The notes below the pieces were generated by a model. That model did not search any database. It was not told the origin of the DNA and saw only the letters and a program-made list of their open reading frames with translations. Positions 1 to 9,464 of a stretch of 64,000 nt of DNA are shown here, piece after piece. A program made the translations under genes and the position numbers. The stretch is from positions 22,891,875 to 22,955,874 of the forward strand of contig JAKGHH010000005.1 of NCBI GenBank assembly GCA_022828595.1. Reading direction: 5' to 3'. The first letter of the stretch is position 1. The number at the start of each line of letters is the position of its first letter. The DNA comes from Nelumbo lutea. Taxonomy: Eukaryota; Streptophyta; Magnoliopsida; Proteales; Nelumbonaceae.

Positions 1-2
1 AG

Positions 3-626
3 GTCCCTAGTTTGGGTGAGCTTGAAGCTCCTAGGCCGGTTCAGTCCGAGCCCCATGAGGTAGCAGCTAGTGTGGCATCTCTCCTAGCTAGGCCAAGTGC
101 GAGCTGGGATGAGGAGCCCTGGATCCTTCATGTAGATGGCTCCTCAAACTAGCAGGGCAGTATAAAACTAGAGTACGCGCTACGCTTCGACTTTGCGGCA
201 TCTAACAATGAAGCAAAGTACGAGGCATTGATAGCTGGACTAGCCTTAGCTAGAGAAGTAAAAGCCAAGCACATTGTGATCTGCAGCGACTCCCAGCTCG
301 TGGTCAACCAGGTCATTGGCTAATATGAAGCTCGCGAGCCGACCATGGTCGCCTACTTAGCCAAAGTTAGAGAAGCCCTGCTCAACTTCCAGTTACATTT
401 CATTAGACAAATCCCTAGGTCGGAGAACACTGAGGCCGACGCCCTATCCAAGTTAGCCAGCACTAAAGACATTACCATGAGAACCATGTACATAGAGGAC
501 CTGTCTCAGCCTAGCATTCTTAGGGCGGCAGAGGAGGTCGCTCCTGTCATTCAAGTAGAGCCGAACCGGATTGACCCGCTCGCGAGCTTCTTGCTACACG
601 GGACCTCCCTGCAGATCGTAATGTAG
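3..626 (+). pseudogene. RNase H domain of Tat-like gypsy polyprotein (broken)
   Basis: Frame 3 reads from the window edge through a Ser/Pro-rich tether into an RNase H fold. RNase H would cut the RNA strand of RNA-DNA hybrids during reverse transcription. The four acidic sites are visible: Asp in VDGSS (about 132-146), Glu in NNEAKYEAL (about 205-230), Asp in CSDSQL (about 283-300) and Asp in EADALSK (about 433-453). A TAG stop lies at 150-152 and a TAA at 321-323. About 15 residues usually present after the first motif are missing, so a small deletion is likely near 160. A further frame change follows near 620. This copy cannot be functional. Confidence 0.8.
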
Positions 627-1749
627 CCAGAAGGGTGCAGCGCTAGGTAGCCAAATATGTCATGATAGACGAGCAGTTGTACAGGAGATCCTACACGCTC
701 CCCTATCTGCATTGCTTGTGGCCTACGAAGCCGAGCTCATACTCCGCGATACTCATGAGAGGTTGTGCGGCGGGCACTTGGGGGCAGGGCCCGTGCCCAG
801 AAAGCACTTCAATAGGGGTATTATTGGCCAACAATGAAGGCAGATGCTATTGAGCTTGTTAGAAAATGTGACAAATGCCAGAGACATGCTAATATTCACC
901 ACCAACCCACTTCCGACCTCAAGTATCTCACCAGCCCGTGGCCTCGGGCCATTCCCGCCAGCAACGGGTGGAACGAAGTTCTTAGTGGTAGCAGTGGACT
1001 ATTTTACCAAGTGGATAGAAGCCGAAACCCTCGTAACGATCACAGCCCGAAATGTTCAAAACTTCTTTTGGAAAAACATCGTGTGCCGCTTCGGATTACC
1101 TCGGGTATTGATTTCCGACAATGGCAAATAGTTCAAAGACATCAAATTCCAAGACTGGTGCCAAGACATGGGAATCCGACAGAACTTTACTTCAGTCGCA
1201 GACCCTCAAGCAAACGGTCATACAGAAGTCACGAACAGAGCCATCCTCCGCGGATTAAAGGCACGGTTGGACCGAGCTAAAGGATTGTGGGCAGATGAAC
1301 TACCTAGTGTTCTATGGGTATACCGAACCACGGAGAAGACTGCCATAGGAGAAACACCCTTCAATCTCACCTACATCATCGAAGCAGTAATCCCTGCACT
1401 GCAGCTAGAAGCATACAGTGATCAAACGAGCGAAGATGAGCTATGTACCAACCTCAATCTACTCGACGAAGTAAGGGACCTCCCGTACATCAGGACCACA
1501 GCCTACTAGCAGAGAGTAGCTCGGTACTATAATGCCAGGGTCAAGAGGCGGAACCTCCGCGTTGGCGACCTAGTCCTTCGTAAAGTTATGGTACCTGAGC
1601 CCGGCGCTGGCAAGCTCGGGTTTAACTGAGAAGGCCCCTACTGAGTGAAGCGAGTACTCATAGAAGGAACATACGAGCTCGAGACCCTCAAAGGGAAACA
1701 AGTACCTTGGGCATGGAATATTGTCAATTTAAGACAATACTATCTATAA
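627..1749 (+). pseudogene. Integrase of Tat-like gypsy polyprotein (broken)
   Basis: This integrase would insert element cDNA into host DNA. An N-terminal zinc-finger region is readable, with a CDKC pair at about 870-880, but it spans at least two frames (663-850 and 834-930). From about 930 one frame holds the catalytic core: first Asp in AVDYFTKW (about 985-1010), second Asp in ISDNG (about 1113-1127), and Glu in TEVTNR (about 1222-1240). The C-terminal GPY motif near 1635 is flanked by two TGA stops. TAG stops lie at 1129-1131 and 1507-1509. The polyprotein frame ends with TAA at 1747-1749. The acidic triad survives although the frame is broken. Confidence 0.85.
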
Positions 1750-2345
1750 CAACTGAGTAGGCCACGAGCCACTCCCAAAGCCCAGGGGCAAAAATGCTGA
1801 GCTAACACGATCTCGACGCAATAAGATCCGATCTCCTTTGAGGCACGGGCAAACCTCAAAAATAGACTATAAGTCACCCCCAGAGCCTAAAGGCAAAGAA
1901 TGCCGAGCTAACATGATCTCGGCGCAGTCAGACCTAGTCGTCCCCATGATAGCTTGTCAAGGTGAGGAGTGTAAGCAGCTTGGGCTTAAACCACACCAAA
2001 TGTAGCTTGTCCTAGTACAATGATCGAAGTAATGAATAACCGATGGACAAATAGTTCGGGTACATGTGGCAATCGACTTGTCGTGCACCATGGGGATGCT
2101 TATTTCGAGTAAATAGCTCTAGCAGCTTAGGCATCTAGAATCGCCTTAGCAAAGATACAAAGAGCCCATTATACTCGGAAGAAGAAGGAAAGAACATTCA
2201 TTATCGCTTCAAAAAAAGTGCAATAACTGAGCTAAACAGCTCAAGAAAGTTTGACTACTACAGGGCACAACCGCCCAACCAAAGACTTGTGAGAGACCGG
2301 GTTTACGGCACCCGGAAGCCACCAGAAGTCCAGAGAATCACCGCC
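1750..2345 (+). other. Non-coding 3' region of the Tat-like element
   Basis: No plausible coding frame. It holds a diverged direct repeat (described separately) and ends exactly at the insertion point of the solo LTR. The last five bases, 2341-2345 (CCGCC), are the left target duplication. Confidence 0.6.
1771..1980 (+). repeat. Diverged tandem duplication, period about 105 bp
   Basis: The stretch starting at 1771 (ACTCCCAAAGCCCAGGGGCA) recurs in diverged form at 1876. Both copies contain a GAGCTAACA-GATCTCG core. Two copies are visible, the second less complete at its right end. Confidence 0.6.
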
Positions 2346-2854
2346 TGATGAACTTACAATTTATCTATATTTTATGAGGTTTTTGCATGAAATTTTATAA
2401 TGGTTTAATTAAATTTTTGCCGTATTTTAGCTTGATTGCAAGAAAGATTTCAGGGGGAGCCAAATCAACAAAAAGAAGGCAAAAGCAAGAAAAGAAAACC
2501 CAAAAATTTATCAAGTTCAGCCCGGCCCAGCCATGAGAGCAAGAGAATTTCATTCGGCCCAAGAAGAGCAAGTGAAACTCTTTGGAAAATCCAAGGGAAG
2601 AAGCCTAGCTATGAGGAGAATTCGGCCCAGCAAGGAAGGCCCATTTTTAGCTCAAATAACAGCCTAGAGTGTAGCCCACATGAGCTCAAAAGCAAGCTAA
2701 GTTGTAGCCCAAATAGCAGCCCAAAGGGAGCTAGGGGCGGCAACTTCTAGGAGTTTCTTGAAGAGAAGGAGGGAGCACTCTAGAAGGTTCATGAGGGGTG
2801 TAATACACCCCATTCTAGAGGCTTCAAGAAGGGGCAAGAGCCCCCTTGAAAAAC

Positions 2855-2862
2855 TATATAAG
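2855..2862 (+). promoter_or_regulatory. TATA box of the solo LTR
   Basis: TATATAAG followed by a GAGG-rich stretch, about 510 bp into the LTR. This is a usual place for the U3 promoter of a long LTR, with transcription expected to start about 25-30 bp downstream. Confidence 0.6.
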
Positions 2863-3299
2863 GAGGCCTCTAGGAGGGGAGAAAGTTGTTCAATTGCTTG
2901 AGAGAAAGGCTCTCCCACTCTTAGAGGTTCAGCCACCTTGAGAGAAGAGAAGAGAAGAAGGCTAGGCGCAAGGAAGAAGAAGAAGAAGGGCTGAAGGAAG
3001 TTCAAGACAAGCAAGCTAGAAGAAGAAGGTGAGTTCGAATTGAGGGATTGTGATTCAAAGATTTTTTTGTAATAAATCATTTGTAGTTTCATTCTCTTTT
3101 GATTTGAATTCAGTTTCTTAGTTATATGTTCTTTCTTCTTTCTCCTTGTTTCCATTCTTCCTTGATGTATTTCAGCTTGTAAAATTTCAGTTCAGCAATC
3201 TAATTCTTTTTGATTCATTCAAATGATCATGCATTGTACTTGAAGTTTCTTGAATAAGGGTGTGATTGCAGATCAATTCGGCCAACTAACCTTCAAAAC

Positions 3300-3530
3300 T
3301 CAGATCTGAATTCTCAGATCTGAGATTGCAAGATCTGAATTGCTTGAAAGAGAATTCAGATCTGCAAATTTCAGATTGGGCGAATTAATCTACAGCTTGG
3401 AATTCCTAGAGTGCTTGAGAGAGACTCTAGGAATTCAGATCTACTATTCAAGAACTGAATTGAGTGCAAGGTTAGAGATAACTTGCACAATTCAGTTGGT
3501 GATCAATTCAGATTTGAATTGATGCCTTAG
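3300..3530. repeat. Cluster of AGATCTGAATT-type motifs inside the solo LTR
   Basis: AGATCTGAATT or its complement AATTCAGATCT recurs several times (around 3301, 3315, 3330, 3352, 3433, 3505), in both orientations. Short inverted pairs could form hairpins. The function is unknown. Confidence 0.5.
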
Positions 3531-3963
3531 AAGTGTTTGAAGAAATGCATGCATGGGGATTAGATTCTTGCTAGAGATAGAAGAACCGTCACTCATGCAT
3601 AGGATGAACATGCGCTTGAGAGAGGCTGTTCATGACCTTGGGGGTTTCACCAAACCAAGGCTCAATCATGATTCATTCGAATGATCCAAATTGATAGATT
3701 GCTGAATTCTGAGATTGACATTTACTGCTTACTCTTCTAACCTGAATTGAAGGCAATTGGACCAATGATTTAGATAGATTTTAATTTAGGATTTCTTAGC
3801 TTTCATTAGAGTTTTGATTTATTTGTTGATCAGATAAGAAATGTTCAATTTAGTATTGGTAATTGTTTCCTAAATCCTCGTGGGAACGATACTTCACTCA
3901 CTACTTTATTACTTGAACGGCTAGTGCACTTGCTAGTGTCACAATGAGCCACACATCACCGCC

Positions 3964-5880
3964 TCAAGGATCCGCCTCCTTATCCTCTAGGGAGTTAGGC
4001 TCCTCTTCCTTCGCTTGGTCCGCCGCCTCAAGAGATAGACCCTTCATAGTAATGCCATCAAGGTTGAGTCCAGAGAACTTCTTTCGAACCAGCCACCGGC
4101 AAAGCTTAAATCCAGAGCGGTACGAACCCGAACCATACTCCGCCTGGAGGTCCTGGAAATCCTGGGAGTCTTTAAAATCCCAGACCTCTTTCTCTTGCTC
4201 AGCCTCCACCATCTGATCAAACTTTTGAGTCCGATTTAGAAGAGTGGACTCCAAGTCCCGCACCTGCTGCCTAAGGAGCTCCCTCTCTGCCGCCATCCTC
4301 GATGATTCCTCCCTGTAACGTGCGCTCTCCTCAGAGATCCGAGCGATTTGAGCCTCCTGGTCGTGGATGAGCAGCTCCTGAGACTCGCTCCCCTTGCGGG
4401 TGTGATGGAGCTCACCTCGGATCCGGTCGAGCTCGCCCTGAAGCTTCTTGTTAGCAGCCCGCTGGACGAGGGTGTCAACGCGGTGGATGTGCGTCTGGAG
4501 AGCCATGGCATGGATGGCGGAATTCACTTGCCGACCGAAGAGAAGATCAAAGGATAGCGGAGAAAAAGCAAAACAAGAGAGGAAAAGGGAAAAGGGTCAC
4601 TTACCACCATGCAATGGGCATAGGCGAATGTGGAGAGGTCCCCGGGCTCCATATTCCCCCACTGAGCGACCTCGTCATTAGTAATCGCCTTCCGGCTCCT
4701 CCGATGAGCCACAAGATAATAATTTACCCCTTCCCAGTTTCCCACCGGGAACCAAGGGTAAGGACGGGGCTGAAGAGGATTATAGGGAGGCTCCCCTAGC
4801 TGAGGGAGCTCATTCCCCCCAAGGTTAATCTCACTAGTCCCCTCAGGTGGGGGCATCAGAGTCTCGGGCGGAGGAGAGGGTAGAACCAGCTCGGCAGACC
4901 CGAACTCAGTACTTCCCGAATGGGGGTCTGGTCGGGGCGCGTCCTCTTCGCATGGCGCCTCTGGCTGCTCAAGAGAAGGCGACGCAAATTGGCACTAGAC
5001 ATGATGGCTGCCAAAAGACCACAAGATATTAATCTGATAAGAAACAAAATACATGTGTGCACAATATTGTCACAAGGCACTACGCGACCTAAAGAGGCAA
5101 CCTACCTGGGCTCAAGCCTGCCTGCGCGAGCTTCTCCTCAGCCAAGTAGTCCGAGAAAAGGAAGCCTACTGATGCCTAGGACAACATCGTTTTCTGAATT
5201 TCAGGGTCCAGCTAGGCCTTGGGGTCCTAGATGGTGCCCCTCCAAGTAGTGGGGAAGGGCCACCCCCTGGGGTTACGGACCACAAGGTAATCCCGCTTCC
5301 AGGCGGGAATCTTATTCGGCAGCTCGTACAAGAGCTTATAGCCGCGACGGGGAGAGAGGTAATAAAAGCGCCTCTTCGGAGGAACCCCAGGAGCAGCATT
5401 CTTTATACAAAGGATAGAGACAAAAATATCAAGGTCCAAAGGAAGGCAGTACTCGTAACATAGGGATATAGTCCCAACCATGTTTCGAATGGCATTGGGA
5501 TGAAGCTGGTCAATGGTGACGTTAAAGTGATTTAACACCTCCACTATCAAGGGGTGCAAAGGGAGACGCAAGCCAGCCTCGAGCTGTTCCTAAAAGATTA
5601 CTATGTCATTGGGACCATGCTCCCAAGGGAAGTTGCCAGTAGGGAGGATGTAAACCAGGTCCCTAGGGAGGCGAAAGTAGCGGATTAGAGACCTGAGTCT
5701 CTCCGCTGTCATCAAGGAAGGGCCAAAGGTATCAGGGTCCCTCCCCCTAGAAGTAGATGCTATGTCGCCAGAGGCCTCCCGAGCCTCCGGGATCTGCTCC
5801 CAGGCTCCCCCCAAGCTTGAGGGAGCATCATCATCCTGGCTATCGCCCCTGTAATAGGTGTGGTATGAGTACCCAAACAT
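3964..5880 (-). pseudogene. Antisense gene of the Tat-like element, gypsy-type transposon domain (PF04195-like), spliced, broken
   Basis: Read right to left. The likely ATG is at 5880-5878 (MFGYSYH...). The first exon holds a region resembling the 'putative gypsy type transposon' domain: a block starting RLPLHPL with QLHPNAIRNMVG (about 5560-5480), then RFYYLSPRRG (about 5370-5340). A GT donor follows at 5105 and an acceptor at 5008. A second exon (about 5007-4605) contains SAELVLPSPPPE and GNWEGVNYYL, and needs one frameshift near 4960. A donor GTAAGT at 4604 leads to an exon beginning near 4527 whose acceptor AG appears mutated to AA. The last exon is a charged coiled coil (about 4500-4200) ending with TGA at 3966-3964, beside the solo LTR. 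In-frame TAG stops lie at 5590-5592, 5227-5229, 5212-5214 and 5176-5178. The biological role of such antisense genes is not known to me. Confidence 0.7.
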
Positions 5881-6019
5881 GGCTGACAGCGATTGAGACT
5901 CACCAGAGTAGACGGAATGAAGCAAATGAGGAATTCGGGTAGACTAGGTGAAGTGTGCAACCTTAGAATCCAAAGACAACAAGATGGCATGGGAGAAAAT
6001 GAGGCTCGAGGAGGCCCCC

Positions 6020-6027
6020 TATTTATA
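6020..6027 (-). promoter_or_regulatory. TATA box for the antisense gene
   Basis: On the - strand the sequence reads CTATAAATAGGGG, a strong plant TATA context, about 140 bp upstream of the proposed ATG at 5880. A GC-rich flank (6060-6110) lies further upstream. This suggests the antisense gene had its own promoter. Confidence 0.55.
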
Positions 6028-6318
6028 GTCTCCACCCTTTCAAATTGACGTCTCGGATCAAAGCAGATCCAACGGCCCGCGGGCGCCCTGACCGCACGCC
6101 TTCTGAAAACCGAAGGTGATTGGTATCACGTCTTCCATAATTAAGGTAGTCGCAGCTACACGACGTTCGGAGTTAAAAGCCACCTCAGCACGTTTTTGGA
6201 ATCCAAAAAGTCAAGAAAGTCAGAAAATCTCTTGAATGTACCTCTTATAGGGCAGTCAATCAAGTTTGAATTTTGATCAAATCAGTCCATCGCGCTTCAT
6301 AAACTCCCCGCGCTACAT
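6028..6318 (-). other. Upstream region of the antisense gene
   Basis: No coding frame. GC-rich at 6070-6105, otherwise unremarkable. It ends where the TA-rich tract begins. Confidence 0.4.
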
Positions 6319-6320
6319 CA

Positions 6321-6359
<39 letters not shown>

Positions 6360-6395
6360 TATATATATATATTATCATATAAATATATTTTATAA
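6319..6395. repeat. TA/ATATAAAT microsatellite
   Basis: Nearly pure alternating A/T with interspersed TATAAATAT units. It lies at the junction between the Tat-like element and the truncated inverted LTR. Confidence 0.8.
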
Positions 6396-6930
6396 AACAA
6401 ATCTCAAACAAGTTTGAAATCTACTGCCAGTAGTTTTGGTTTCCATTAGAGAGAGTGTAGTCTTGATCATTCACTTTGTCTGACAAAGGATCTCACTGAT
6501 TGGCAATCAAAGATAGCCTAATCCGACACCTAGTGCAGTACCATAATCGAGTCTACGGGTTATGTGCAACTTTTCAGTTTTGCCCAACAGTCTCCAAGGT
6601 CCAGGGCATAACTGGAAATTGGTTCGAGTTCAATGTTTCAAACAAACACACACTACATGTTCTTTTGGTCCAACCCTGGCAGCTGAGACAAGCTACCCCA
6701 ACCTTCTTGGCAGCACATTAGTGTCGGCCTTGGTAGGATAAACTTCCCCAAGCCTATCCAACAGCTGAGAACATTCTAAACTATCACGAGTCTCATAAGT
6801 GTCCAGTTTAAGGGTAATTACACAGAAACACACCAATTATAACATGAAACAATTATGTACTTTTATTCATTTACAATAAATGGATTTGTACATCAATCTA
6901 ATTGGAGCTAATGGCATACACTGTCTAACA
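6320..6930 (-). mobile_element. Truncated LTR, inverted copy of the LTR at 7514-9464
   Basis: Read on the - strand from 6930 it starts TGTTAGACAG and follows the LTR at 7514 block by block. Shared blocks include TTACCCTTAAACTGGACACTT, CTTGTCTCAGCT, TTGGGCAAAACTG, CTAGGTGTCGGAT and GGAAACCAAAACT. It stops in the TA-rich tract, so only about the first 600 bp of the roughly 1.95-kb LTR remain. Relative to the right copy it lacks about 95 bp (right copy about 7961-8055). The left target duplication is lost, so the insertion event cannot be verified from flanks. Confidence 0.8.
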
Positions 6931-7513
6931 CCATTATCATCCTAATAGATGTGAATTTGCTACAAGAGAATATGTTTCTTCATAATCTATTCCTTCTATT
7001 TGATTGTATCCTTTTGCTACTAGTTTAGCTTTGTATTTTGTTATACTACCATCTGATTTAAGTTTCTTTCTCAATACCCAATTGCACCCAATTGGTTTTC
7101 TATTAAATGATAAGTCAACTAGCTCCCATACATTATTTTCTTATAGGCTCAAATTCTTCATTTATTGCATTTTTCCATTTTTCACTATCATGTGCATTCA
7201 TAGCTTACTAAAAATTCATTGGGTCTAGTGTTTCATATTCATTTATTAAACTCTCATCAAAGTTTATGAAGGTATAATAATCTTTATACTTGGATGGGGA
7301 AATTCTCTCTCTTTGTATTCTTGTTATTGTGCTTTATTTTTCTTTTGGATTTTCATTTGGGTTATCATTTGAATAAGGTTTATTTGTAGTTCCTTCTTCC
7401 TTATCATTATTTTCAAACAAATCCACTAGTTTCTTTTTATCTAGAGTTTCAATTTGGTCTTCTAAAACCACTACATTTCTACTTTCTATAACTTCCATTC
7501 CTCTATTTGATTT
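6931..7513 (-). pseudogene. Copia polyprotein fragment: linker and start of reverse transcriptase
   Basis: On the - strand, 7508-7330 encodes the segment just after integrase (GMEVIESRNVVVLEDQ). Across stops and frameshifts, 7220-6940 then gives the start of a Ty1/copia RT: a NAHDSEKWK block, NWVLRKK, and a [13 protein letters not shown] block leading to GIDYEETYS. The fragment ends abruptly at 6930, where the inverted LTR begins. It continues the copia copy of 9465-11066, the two halves being split by the solo LTR. RT catalytic residues (YVDD) are not present. Confidence 0.8.
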
Positions 7514-9464
7514 TGTTAGACAGATTTGTATGCCCTTAGCTTCAATCAAAATTGATGTACTTTATGAGTTTATTGTAAATGAGTACAAGTACATATTTGA
7601 TTCATGTTCCCTTGGTATGTTTCTGTGTATTACCCTTAAACTGGACACTTATTGAGACTCGTGTTAGTTTTGAATGTTCACAACCAGTGGGTCCGTCTGG
7701 GGAGACTTATCCTGACAAGGCTGACGCTGTGGTGCCACCAAGTCGGTTGGGGTGGCTTGTCTCAGCTACCGGGGTGAGACCCTAGGCACATACAGTGTGG
7801 GATTAATTGAATCTTTGAACTAGACCAGATTTCCAGTATTGCCCTAGACCTTGGAGATTGATGGGCAAAACTGGAAAATTACACCCGACCCCTAGACTCG
7901 ATTATGATAGTACACTAGGTGTCGGATCGGGCTGTCTTTGATGTACCAATTAGTGAGATCCTTAATGGGGGTCAAAACCTGGGTATGTTGGGACAATCCG
8001 AGAATTCATCTGAGTGGGTGATCATAGTGACAGGATCAGCCCCTTTGTCGGACAAAGGTAATGATCGGGGATGCACTCTCACTGTTGGAAACCAAGACTG
8101 CCGGCAGCCGATTTCAACCGTTGAAATTTTTTTTTGCGAAGTATATTTTATATGAGATATAAAAGTATATAAATTATGGTTTCTAAAATGTTTGCAAAAG
8201 GTTTTAATTCCCGGGATCCATATAAGTGGAGAGTGCAACACTGTTCCTTGCAGCCGAGGGAGAGGTCCTCTCTTGTCGGGCAGTGTAAGATCATTATGGG
8301 CTGAGAGGTTAAGTGTAAGACCATTGAGGATAATACCTGATGGGCTAATCTTGCATTTGCCCACAGTCCCTGGGTGTTACAAGGTGGCTTGGCCCAGGGA
8401 CCACTTAGGGTAAGTGTTGGGCCCATAGAGCCCATTTGATGGGTTTCAGGGGGTGCACTGTCTTTAACAGTGTATTCGACCAGGCCTTGTAACAAAGGCT
8501 GGGCCGAACCCATGTGACTGATGTGTAGATCAATGCTTGGGTCCCACGCCATACAAGGAAGCCCAACTGGGCAGTAGTTAGGAAGGTTAAGTGAGCACAT
8601 AAGCTTAATGGGCCTAAAGCCCATTTCGAACTGGGCTATTAATTTAGTTAATTAAAGGGGCGAATACTGAGATGGATTAGCAGTTAGGATAGGGTCTTAA
8701 TCCTATCCACTCAGAGAGTCCAGATCTAAATGTGATTCAGATCTAGAAACCTCCTAATAAGATTAGGATAAAGCTAATCTAATCTGCAGATAAGATAAGG
8801 GTTTATCCTTATCATTAGAAGAGAAGGCTGATCCAAATATGATTTGGATAAGCACCTCCTAATGGGATTAGGAGCTGATCTTTTCAAGTTAACAAAAGGA
8901 AGGAGGGGGCGGCAGCCTTGAGAGAGACCAAGAAACACATCAGATCCTCTTTAGTGCTGAAATCAAGAAGAGAGAATTCTGCACCCTGCGAATACTCTCT
9001 TGCCGCCTCCCTGCTCTTACCGCCCTGTTTGCCAGTTCGATCTCCAGCTATGGGAGAAGTCAAGATTGGATCTTGACATCAATTCTTTGATAAAGGATTG
9101 AAAAGGGAGCTGTGCTCACGTTCCATCCTGCTGTATCTTGCGAAGGACAGAGTTCTTGGGGAAGAACACTGCTGATTCTGCTCCTTCCTACACTGCGCCA
9201 TCTTCAGTGGGAGCAGTCTTTGGATCCTTCCTTGGGCGTGAACACCTTCGTTGGGAGATATTGCTTCTCCGTATCAGGTATCATTCTCTCTCATTCCTTT
9301 TGGTTCAGATCTGGTTCAGTTTAAGGTTCAAGATTTATCCTTGAAAATATGATTTTCTAAATAGGGAATGTGATTCCCAGTTGAAGGGAGAGAAATTTTT
9401 TTTTAAATTCGCCCCTTATTCCGCAATCTTTGGGCGTCCATGTGATGGATCTCTCAACCCTTCA
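7514..9464 (+). mobile_element. Solo LTR, 1,951 bp, inserted in the copia element
   Basis: Starts TGTTAGACAG, ends ACCCTTCA, and is flanked by GATTT at 7509-7513 and 9465-9469. Removing the segment plus one GATTT rejoins the copia reading frame exactly at the integrase end, which fixes the boundaries. No coding capacity or primer site is seen. The ORFs inside (for example 8148-8624 on -) show no family features. A diverged repeat of about 108 bp (near 8721 and 8829, each with a CCTCCTAAT-GATTAGGA core) lies within. It is a solo LTR or a non-autonomous LTR-only element of unknown family. Confidence 0.88.
8715..8885 (+). repeat. Diverged direct repeat with hairpin-forming TAATCC/GGATTA motifs
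   Basis: Two approximate copies (start near 8721 and 8829) each run GATC-AAAT-TGATT then CCTCCTAAT-GATTAGGA. The inner CCTAAT/ATTAGG pair is self-complementary. It sits inside the solo LTR. Confidence 0.5.

Larger units (their letters stand above)
2346..3958 (+). mobile_element. Solo LTR (Ty3/gypsy, Athila-like) with 5-bp target duplication
   Basis: The 1,613-bp segment starts TGATG and ends CATCA, a perfect 5-bp terminal inverted repeat with the TG...CA ends of LTRs. It is flanked by CCGCC at 2341-2345 and 3959-3963. A TATA box lies at 2855-2862 on the + strand. Near its 3' end, a CCTCGTGGGAACGATACTT stretch resembles ends of Athila-type LTRs from memory. No primer site, polypurine tract or coding sequence is present. 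It therefore best fits a solo LTR left by recombination between the two LTRs of a full element. Family assignment is inferred; the boundaries are seen directly. Confidence 0.85.
1..6318 (+). mobile_element. Decayed Tat-like Ty3/gypsy retrotransposon, 3' part
   Basis: Sense strand carries RNase H then integrase. After the integrase stop comes non-coding DNA and then an antisense gene, a layout known for Tat-group gypsy elements. The element enters from beyond the left edge, so gag, protease and RT are not in view. A solo LTR (2346-3958) interrupts it. The right end is lost in a TA-rich tract near 6319, and no terminal LTR of this element could be delimited. Many in-frame stops are TAG at places where a Gln codon is expected. 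The family call rests on protein motifs; the exact lineage is inferred. Confidence 0.75.

Noticed and set aside
2697..3155. 152-codon frame on - with Lys-rich start and Ser/Leu runs
   Set aside because: It lies within the solo LTR over a purine-rich region of the + strand. Its composition follows low complexity and no domain is visible.
4348..5249. Several + frames between 4.3 and 5.3 kb
   Set aside because: Shadows of the antisense gene, which has recognisable domain blocks on -.
8148..8624. 158-codon frame on -
   Set aside because: It lies wholly inside the solo LTR 7514-9464. No family features, and the homologous inverted LTR copy does not reach it for comparison.
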